NCBI GenBank assembly: GCA_015680685.1
Contig: MNCI01020783.1
Span: 36,811 to 100,810, forward strand
Reading direction: 5' to 3'
DNA from: Gnetum montanum
Taxonomy: Eukaryota > Streptophyta > Gnetopsida > Gnetales > Gnetaceae
Length of the DNA: 64,000 nt
The position numbers and the translations under genes are program-made. A model generated the notes under the pieces. That model was not told the origin of the DNA, made no database searches, and saw only the letters and a list, made by a program, of their open reading frames with translations. Positions 56,022 through 64,000 of the stretch are shown one piece after another. How positions within the stretch are numbered: position 1 is the stretch's first letter; each line of letters starts with the position of its first letter.

Positions 56022-56110
56022 GAGCAGATATGAGGAGGAAAAGAAATATTTTATTAGAAATATTTTATTTAGATTTTGAGAAACTGAAAGATGTGGTACA
56101 TCAAGCTACT
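55974..56110 (-). repeat. Truncated 5' LTR of E6
   Basis: Matches the first 120 bp of the left LTR (TAATAAAGTATT in place of TGATAAAGTATT) and then stops near CATCAAGCTACT, with unrelated DNA beyond. Confidence 0.8.
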
Positions 56111-58655
56111 AGGAATCAGCGAATTTTGGACTGGCGAAGGTGGAAAAACTAACTACAGGTCATGTGGAAACCATGCTAACATGTTTATTCTTCGATTTTT
56201 GGTAATTGCTGCTTCAAGAGACAACATGCAGGGACTTACGATAAGAAATGTAGGAAAAACCGAAAGTCAGGATAAAGACTCCTTGGGCTCTTCATGAACT
56301 ATATAAGGTAAGTTTCCAAGCATAGCAAGAGTTAGAGTTCTGACACTATTGATTTAGACATTGCCAATATTATTGTAGCCATTTTCATGGTGATTACCAG
56401 GAATGGTATGGTAGGTGTTTGCGGAAGGGCTGCCATGCATGGGTAGTTTCTAATACATTTTAGAAAAATTCCAAGTTTAAACATTCAATGATTGTGAGTG
56501 GTCAACAAGGAAACATTGACAATGGTTGGAATTTTGAAGGATAATCAGTTTGGAAACTTCAATAGCAGTATCTCAATGGCAAACAACCAATGCATGGTTA
56601 GCAATAGTTGCCACTATCTCTTTTATGTATTTTGTTTCTTGGGATTGTTATTGTGAAAGAGTGAGTTACGTGAGCATTTTAAGATAGCCTCTTTGTTTGT
56701 AAGTTCTCTTCTCTTTAACTCTTTCTTTTCTTGTGTTCTGAATTTTATCATTTAAACATGTTCAAAAATCAGCTACAGAAGTTGGGCTAAAGAAGTTTCC
56801 TTGACCTACCACTATATTTTTTCATATGGGAAGGTCTAGATCACATCCCTTGTGTTAAGGTGATGGTGAGTTTCAATGGAGAAATATTTTCAAGTCCTCT
56901 ACTTTACAACACACTACGGCAAGTTGAGGAGGCTACTACAAAGGTGGCTTTATACATGCTCACTTAAAGAGAACCCTCGAAGATGGCTCTCAATAAAATA
57001 TGTATGAGTAAGAATTTCTTATAGGAGATGGCAAGCATGGTGGGAATATCACTACTGATCTACACCACAATATTTTCTAGACCAAGGCATCTACCTCCAT
57101 TTTGATTTCCAATTGAAGTTGCTAGTAGGATGTTTACTAGTGAGACCACACAAACCACAAAACAAGTTGAAAAAAAATGTAGCCAAGGTGGCTTGGACAT
57201 TGCTCAAGGATCAAAATGCCACAACATCTTAGAACCACATTAACTCAAGACTTTCAACTACATAGTATAGTGAATGAAGTTTTAAAATACTCCAAAATAA
57301 TTATATTACAAGTCATTCAATAGATAAAATATTAAAATTAATGTTCAAGGCATCATGAAAGTGCATTTCGTATAAATTGTCTTGCAGTTGGCTTCTTTTG
57401 AAAACTAAATTGATTGCACAATGGTGATAAATCTATTTAGTTTTTCTTTTATTTTGGGAATCCCTGGTTTTATATTAAATGTAATTGGAAATTTCATCAA
57501 TCACGAAAATCATCTTTTACACTACCATGGAGGCTACATTTGTTCTTTGCTATTTCTGACTAAAATTGTGCCTTGCACTGGAGAAAATTGATGTTTAGTC
57601 TAGTTCACGAGTGCTAACATGAGTTATTGGTATCTATAATCATTGAGATAAATGTGAAAATAACAGGCAGAAGTCATATTGTTTGCCATTATTTTTTGAA
57701 CTACTAGACATTAACAATATGTTAGGCAGTGTTGTTATTTTTTGAACTACTGGACATTAACAATATGTTAGGCAGTGAAAGGGTGGGAACTGAAGGATCA
57801 TAACATCTTTCATTTCATTTGCACATATTGATATTATTAACAACACCAGTCATCCTTATCATGCTTGTAATTGTAGCTAGCATTATGTGTATAAATTCTT
57901 GTAAACTAATAGTTAATTGAAATAATGCCTAGAGACTAATATCATTGGATATTAATTACGCTAATTTACGTTGGAGGTAATTTTAATATTGAAGATGGTA
58001 AATTTTTATAAGATGAACCATATAATATTTTGATTTTGTTAGTAAAACTATAATTTCGTATTTCCAATATGTTCTACATTGAAAGCTATTTCCTTTACAT
58101 TTGAACACCATGTAAACCGTTAATTTTGGATAAGAACTATAAGAAATATTATGACATTTAAATTAATCTTACAACCTACCCACACAAAAATTTTCATGTG
58201 GGCTGAGATTTTAGTCTAAAGTTAGTGATGAGCATAAAAGACAACTCCATAGAACCTTAAGTAGAGGAAGTTTAAATATGAATAGAATCTAATGAAAGAT
58301 ATCCTTATTAATGTGAAGACCTCATTCTTTTTAAGAGAAAGGGTATTGTTCTTTCGTCTTCTTCTTCTTCTTTTGTGCACTGAGAGAATACTAGATTAGA
58401 ATGTCATTAATCAATACTCATGTTTCCTATATATTCTCGACCCTTGACATCAATTAAGAAATGAAGTTGGGTAACTATGGTTTTCTATCTTATAATATTG
58501 GGCATAATCCTCCCTCATAAAGTTGATGCATAGTAGAAACATTCTTGCAAGAAGTAGAATTAAGGCTTAAAAACAAGATCCAAATTACCCATTGTTGAGC
58601 TTAATTTTCTTTATCTATGACATTGTCATGGATAATTTACATGTTTAGAAAACCT
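56111..58655. other. Unassigned DNA
   Basis: AT-rich, no gene recognised on either strand. It contains a 46-bp tandem duplication at 57691-57782 and a short CTT run near 58360. Confidence 0.4.
57691..57782. repeat. 46-bp tandem duplication
   Basis: ATTTTTTGAACTACTAGACA... at 57691 repeats at 57737 with only one or two differences. Confidence 0.9.
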
Positions 58656-59148
58656 TGTTGATGCATAAATTTTGGACACATCAACACCTAAGGAAAAAAA
58701 ACTTGTTTGAGGAGACATTTTCTAGGGATCCTCCCATATGGGTATGGAAGCCCATACTTAATTAAAATTCAATAAACTAAAGTGTATGAATAATAAATGA
58801 ATAAGGATAACATTAATCTATTCGAAGTGCTACAAGGTTTGATCAGAAAAGCTCATCTTTATTATTGTTCAGACTAAGGTTCTCAGGTACATCAGTGCTT
58901 AAATAAAGATTCATATACTTCTTTGACAAATATTACAGGTACTCAGAAAATATTCTAAGTTTGAAGAAAAAAACTTCAAGAGCTTTAGTACATCTAATTT
59001 AAGAATGCCATAAATGTAATGGGTAGACACACATTTATAGGCAATGATAGGGTTCCATGTAGATGGGGTCTCATTAACAAGGAAAGCCCTATGGCAATGG
59101 TTTTGAGATCATGTTGATGACATGCTATCAATGATGCACACTCCATGA
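58656..59148 (-). repeat. 3' LTR of E7
   Basis: About 493 bp from TGTTGATGCATAAATTTTGG to CTCCATGA. A TATA-like sequence (TTTATAGG on plus) lies near 59035, and a diverged dyad GAGATC ATGTTGAT GACATG at 59105-59124. Confidence 0.65.
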
Positions 59149-59185
59149 TACCCCCACAACTAAATGAAAACTCATCCTTGAGTGA
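59149..59185 (-). other. PPT and conserved pre-LTR block of E7
   Basis: Element sense GGATGAGTTTTCATTTAGTT plus GTGGGGGTA, the same as in E4. Confidence 0.75.
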
Positions 59186-59399
59186 AAAAAAGGAGGAATA
59201 AGTTTGTTACATAATTTTGGGAAGGTATGGGATTATTGACTAACTATTGACAAATAGACAAACAAATAAACAAATAACTGACACTTAGTGCCCTAGTCTA
59301 CGAATTTACAATCATTACAAAATTGGGTGTTCATGACAATAAAATTGAACACCATGATAAAAATTGAAAGGAAAACCCCTCTAGTAGCTTGAAAACAAG

Positions 59400-61780
59400 G
59401 AAGAAGATTAGACAATCCTAAATAGTGGAGGTTCTTGAGGTGTCGAAGGACCTTCTCTAGATTTTAGAGCATGTAATAGTTGTTGTAGGGACTTTGCTTG
59501 TGGCTATCCTATGGCAACTACAAATACTACTAGAAGACAAAAGGTATACAACAATGCCTTCATCCTCTCTTCCTTACCTTATGGATCATTCACAATCCAT
59601 GCTGCTTCACTAATGTGGTCTAAAATGGGAATATTTCATGAACAAGTTATTATGGGAATAGCTCCTTCACATTGATGAATGCTACGAATTGATTTTGTTC
59701 ATCATCAAATGCCTTAATAGCATTCTATAGCTCTTGTTAGTCATTTAATCTCTTGGCTTAGTTCTTAGTAGTTGATCTTTGATCAATGAATCACTTCCTA
59801 ATAATGTTAATTTTAGCATTTGCAACCTCAAGATTCTACTTGTCCTCTTTATGGTGTTTGAAGTCAACCTCGTATAATAAGTACGAGTTGGCCACCTACT
59901 TCTCCAACTCTAACCATGACCTTCTAGTAGTTAACATTATAAAGTTTCCATGTTAGAGGTCTACAAGATTCATGTATTTAGTGATTTCCTTGATCTACAA
60001 CTCATTCATGCAAATTTATACTTTGTTATATTTATTTAGTTCCAAAGATGGGCTACTAGATATTGCCTTCTTGATAGAGCTACTCGAGCACCTTATTCAT
60101 CTTTTCCTTTGCTAGTTAGATATGTTTTTCATTGATTTCCTTGTAGAAGCAAACTTGATCCCTGTAATTGTTTTTGACCCTCTCAAATTTGAGGGCCTTG
60201 TTCTTCTAGGTAGTGATTTCTATTGTAGACTTCTAGCAAAGGGTATGCACCTCCTTCATCATGAGATTTCTATTTTCTACTACCAACCTCCTCAATTTAG
60301 TGTTTACCTTGGCAAGCCACTCCTACTATTGATGTATAAATTTAGATAATTGTTGCTTCTTCACATAAAATTTCACAAGTGATGATTCTCAATGGTAAAA
60401 GTTTCATTATCTTGGTGAGTCTGGACCAAGTAATTTTGAATGTTATACATTCTGGCATTGGCGAAGGACTAGTCAAAGACTACTGAATCCTTGGCATACT
60501 TAGCCTCTTTGAGTATGGCTTAAAGTTGTTGAAAAGATTCATCCTACATAATTGCTTGGATGAGTACCATGGAATCAACAAGGTGAGATCTTATTTTAGC
60601 AACTTCTATATCCAAGCATTAGTTTTCTACTTTGGTTGTTTCAAGTTCCCTTGCATGATGATGCACTTTTCTATTGCCTTAAGCAACTTTAACTGGGTAA
60701 CAGTGATGGTATTTAGAAGGAGAAAGACATCTAGAATTAATTACTTGGTTCCCACGAGTCAATCCAACAATTCCTCATGCCAGGCTACACTTACTTATTA
60801 CTTGGTTTCTTACTTATTACTTTTATGAATATTTACTTGTATCCAAGCATAATAACATTAGGTACAAACACTACAGAGACATTAAGTGCTTTAGCCACTC
60901 TATTAGCAATGACCTCAGTCACCATTTCTTGTCCTTGGTGTTGCATCACTAAATCATTTTCTCCTTCACTATCCTCCAAATGCAATAAAATGGTAGGGAC
61001 ATTCCTAGAGATTTTTGGGAACTATTGATATTTCAATAGGGACATCATTACCTCTCAACTTCTTGGATTCAACCTTGCAAGCAGCTACATGCATTGGTTA
61101 GAAAACATTGCCATCCCATTCTTCATTTGGCTTATGGTTCAATCCACTTCATTAAGGTAACTCATTGTTGGTTGATACATAGATGGATCACCATCACTTG
61201 TTCTTGCCTACTTTTCCTACATGATTTACTCATAAAGTTCATGTATATGTTCAATGGTAGCATAAGACTCCAACATTATTTTATGAATGGGTGGTGGAGA
61301 TGTTGGTTGCGGCTCCTCTTCCTAGACCACCTTTGCAGGAACTTTGTATTTCATCATCTTCACCTAAGAAGTGGTTGGATCATGATAAACTATGTCATTA
61401 GTGTAGTAGGATATGCCTTCCCTCTTGCACAATTTTTTGATAGGTAATGGGAAGGGAAGTATCTACCTTTCACATTCATTCTCCTTGAAGCATTTTTCTA
61501 TCTCCAAATAGAAAAACTTTGGAAGGTTGATGGGAAATATTTCACTTGGAGTGATGTACACATAGGAGGAGAAGGTTGTGACCTTGCTACGCCTCCCATA
61601 GCATTAAGATGAAAGGATGCAATTTTGAAATAAGCACATTTCACCATCATGAGCTTACCATACTCCTTGTGGTCTACTCCATAGCACTGTTATGTCCATT
61701 CTTTCATAATGCCTGGCTTTGCCTACATCAAAGTTTCAACTAGAGTGGGCCTAGTTTTAGGTAACCCAATGCCTTATATG
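59400..61780 (-). pseudogene. E7 accessory ORF (transposon-type domain plus coiled coil)
   Basis: Homologue of the E2 ORF at 16300-18780. The clearest part is 61380-61560, where INLPKFFYLEIEKCF, LPIKKLC and YYTNDI align with LPHLYLIEILRRF, LIKKLC and MYTNDV of E2. Downstream (to about 59400) are long charged, Leu-rich helices with many stops. Plus-strand open frames here are shadows. Confidence 0.55.
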
Positions 61781-61789
61781 AAAAGGAGT

Positions 61790-62165
61790 TTGTAGAAAAA
61801 AAAGAAACTGATACTCTACAAAAACTTTAAGTAGAATACTTAGAACTAAAAGTAGTTAAGGCTAGCTACCAAGGGAAGAAAGATGTAGTAGTAAATCTGG
61901 CTAGAAAATTAATAGACTACCATGAACTAAGAGAAAAGGCTAGAGCTTTTGAAGAAGAGAGATGATATTGTGTGACATGGTATTTTAAATCCTATTAGAT
62001 GTTTTTGCAACTACCATGTCCATGGTATGTGCCAACTCTATCAAACATTAACTCATTAGCACGGATGGTTCATGATTCTAGAATAAAGGAAAAAAAGCTC
62101 CAAGCACTCCTAAACAACTACAAATTTTTGAAGCCTAATGATAAGTGGAAGAAATTAATGTAAGA
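61790..62165 (+). pseudogene. Inverted fragment of the accessory coiled-coil ORF
   Basis: On the plus strand this reads ELKVVKASYQGKKDVVVNLA and RKLIDYHELREKARAFEEE, matching ELKVVKTSYQGQKDVMENLA and RRLIDYQE from E2. Its orientation is opposite to the adjoining E7 ORF, so a rearrangement or separate insertion placed it here. Confidence 0.7.
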
Positions 62166-62238
62166 GCCACCACCACTTAGAATAACATAAGTTATTCTAA
62201 GAATAAGGGTAATAGGGGCAGGCCTCTTGTAATGGGTC

Positions 62239-63130
62239 TCAATGACCACCTTGCCCTCTAAAGTTATTCAGAAAATTGACGCGATCCTCTAGGATTTCGT
62301 GTGGTCGAGGGACAAGGGTCGGCCGAAAATGTATCTGGTGGGTTGGGAAAAGATTGTGCACCCCCATCTCGTGGCGGGGGGGGGGGGGGGGNCCATTCTG
62401 CCATTTGTAGACGAAGCTGCCTTGGGTAGGCAGTAGCTTCTTTGTCAACTTTCCCCAACGTCCAATGACCCCTCCCTGTGATCATAGATCTCGTGGCAAA
62501 AATATCATCCTTGGGAGGCTACCATTTCTGATTCCATGGTATGGCACTAGATCTACGCTCACGTTAGATCACTCTCCCATGAGAACACAATCACCCTGCA
62601 CCCCTGGCAGCTACTTCAGCATCAATTCCTAACCGACCCCTGATGGATGCAACTATGGAAGGGCATATTACCAAAGAAGATGAAAACCTTCGGGTGGCTG
62701 GTCCTCCACCAGGCAGTCCCCATTTGCAGGTGGCTGTAGGAACATGGCTTGCCCATCTTTACCATTTTCCCAATGTGCAATCAGTGCACCGAGATGCTGG
62801 AAAACTACTTGCATGAATGCCACGTGGTTAGTTAGTTAAGGAGTAAAACCGACCTACCCCTGGACTTCTTCTTTGGCATAATTCGTAGATGCTGGCAAAG
62901 TTGTTGACCCTTTGGAAGGCCAAGAATGATTGGGTATTTAAAGGAATGGATCTTCCTCCACTGGCCATGCTCTCTTGTATCTTTTGTGGACTCTAGCATG
63001 AAATTACTGGGGCCATGGGTACACGCACTCACCTCATGCCTTCCACCACTGCTTTCCAAAATCGACTGGAGCTATGGTGTTGGGGTACATGAATGGGGTG
63101 GACTTTCATGCTGCAACACATCATAGCCAA
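62239..63130 (+). pseudogene. LINE ORF2 3' part: RT end and zinc-binding domain
   Basis: Translation begins SKVIQKIDAIL*DFVWSRDK and YLVGWEKIVHPHL, the C-terminal reverse-transcriptase block of plant L1-type LINEs. A G-run with N follows where GGLGI is expected. Then GILPKKMKTFGWLVLHQAVP and CNQC...LHECH give the zf-RVT domain, and LTLWKAKNDWVFKG near 62900-62950 gives the usual tail. Frames shift between blocks. GC is higher than the surrounding DNA. Confidence 0.82.
62376..62392. other. G16 homopolymer ending in N
   Basis: Sixteen G and one N fall exactly where the LINE's Gly-Gly-rich motif is expected. Probably a sequencing or assembly error. Confidence 0.7.
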
Positions 63131-64000
63131 CCTAGAGATGGATATCCAACTATTCTATGTGAACTAGGGGGGAGGCCACTATGTTCTGAGGGCACCAAAT
63201 CTTGGTGACTGTCAACGCTATGGTTGCCACGATTGGTGTGCCCACCACAAGGGACTGTATTCCCCTAGTCATGGGATCCCACACTATGGTGGTAGAATTC
63301 TTTTAGGGCCCCATCCCCATGATGCTTAGCAGCCACATTTGGCGGATAGCCCTCTCACCATACTGCTGGGCTGCGACAGAGCTGGTGGAGTGGTGCTTCA
63401 TTCAATAGGGCTCGCACCACAGGCTGAATAGGGTGCACTTCGGGTTCCTCCAAAACATGTGCGTCAAGACTCCCATTAACCTTCTACTCTTTGTCTAGGA
63501 GTCTCTACAATGGTAGTGCCAGGGAAGACACCCTAGGATAATTCGGGCTCTTTGGCAGGGTGGGACCCTAATTCTGCTACTTCGGCCGTAGCCTCAACTG
63601 GTGTCAGGGAAACAACAGAAGTGGAGGCTGCATGGTACCCAAGCAAGGTGTACTAAGGCCATGATAAAGGCCTCGATTATGTCTCCATTGTCCTCCATGA
63701 TTCTCACAGTGTGTAGGATTGGCTAGGGTAGGTCCTGGGGGTGAGGAGTCGGAAGCAAATGATGGCCCCAGAGACAAAATTAGGGGGCAACTTCCTAACA
63801 GTCCGTCACTCCCCCCACAATCACACATCTAGATGCTACTTTGGATTGAAGATGTTATCAAAGACCATATGATGGTCATTGCCCAAATAATAGAGGAAAA
63901 TAGATGGTGCCTGGCGGTAAGCTCGAGGCAGCCGGTTCTGAGATTGAAAACATTCAAAGAGAGTCAAAGCTCCAACCACAACTCCCCCAAAAGCTAGTGG
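63131..64000. other. Unassigned GC-richer DNA after the LINE
   Basis: No recognisable domain on either strand and no poly(A) end that would close the LINE. The frame at 63604-63828 is a short Pro/Ser/Gly-rich stretch without family features. Confidence 0.4.

Larger units (their letters stand above)
51594..56110 (-). mobile_element. E6: Ty1/copia LTR retrotransposon, degenerate
   Basis: Minus-strand element with the copia order LTR, PBS, gag, protease, integrase, reverse transcriptase, RNase H, PPT, LTR. The right LTR is cut to 137 bp. Reading frames hold stops throughout. The two LTRs differ at roughly 12 percent of comparable positions by eye, and the right one has an 18-bp internal duplication (AAATATTTTATTAG). 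It lies beside the LRR pseudogene. Confidence 0.9.
58656..61785 (-). mobile_element. E7: truncated non-autonomous LTR element with accessory ORF
   Basis: A minus-strand element of which only the 3' half remains: accessory ORF (61780-59400), PPT block and 3' LTR (59148-58656). gag, PBS and 5' LTR are missing. It joins an inverted fragment at about 61786. The accessory ORF and PPT block tie it to E2, but its U5 end resembles E5. Confidence 0.7.

Noticed and set aside
62376-62392. G-quadruplex-forming G16 run
   Set aside because: It ends in an N and replaces an expected LINE coding motif, so an artefact is more likely than a real structure.

Overview
This window looks like intergenic, repeat-filled DNA from a land plant with a large genome. 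A gymnosperm or similarly bloated genome would fit, but the sequence does not name the species. The DNA is AT-rich. I found no intact host gene, rRNA, tRNA or CRISPR array. Most of the window is old LTR retrotransposons whose reading frames are broken by stops and frameshifts, many of them C-to-T or G-to-A type changes, as expected of long-methylated plant repeats.

Layout. (1) 1-1266: flank carrying a GTAGAACC palindromic repeat. (2) 1272-12739: complete Ty3/gypsy element of Tat/Ogre type (E1) on the minus strand, with 1.3-kb LTRs, perfect TCTAG target duplications, gag, protease, RNase H and integrase; the reverse-transcriptase palm is missing. (3) 12745-15126: the same flank repeat, then two non-LTR (LINE-like) fragments. 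(4) 15132-24096: element E2 on the minus strand, TSD CATAT. (5) 24957-31916: element E3 on the plus strand, TSD AGTAT, with gag and protease but no polymerase or integrase. (6) 31922-35035: unassigned DNA with a fragment of another LTR. (7) 35036-37735: a large inverted repeat with arms of about 0.75-0.8 kb. (8) 37736-46623: element E4 on the minus strand, into which a 3.2-kb TG...CA unit (39203-42399, TSD ATACC) has inserted. (9) 46624-49978: remnant E5 with gag pieces, purine-rich leader, PBS and LTR. (10) 50985-51475: LRR pseudogene. (11) 51594-56110: Ty1/copia element E6 on the minus strand. (12) 58656-62165: truncated element E7 with an inverted tail. (13) 62239-about 63130: 3' part of a LINE ORF2.

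How the pieces relate. E2, E3 and E4 share the tRNA primer site where it is preserved, the gag, the last ~40 bp of U5, a PPT-adjacent block and a conserved internal purine block; E7 shares the PPT block and an accessory ORF with E2. None of them carries a recognisable reverse transcriptase or integrase, so they look like a non-autonomous group moved in trans by a partner that is not in this window. The most striking shared feature is a 20-bp two-part dyad in U3, close to GATATC-N8-GATATC with N8 near GCGTACCC. It is usually present as two copies 33-34 bp apart (68 bp in E3), next to the TATA box, and survives in LTRs that otherwise differ. E1 has an independent U3 array built from a different palindrome (GCGTATACGC).
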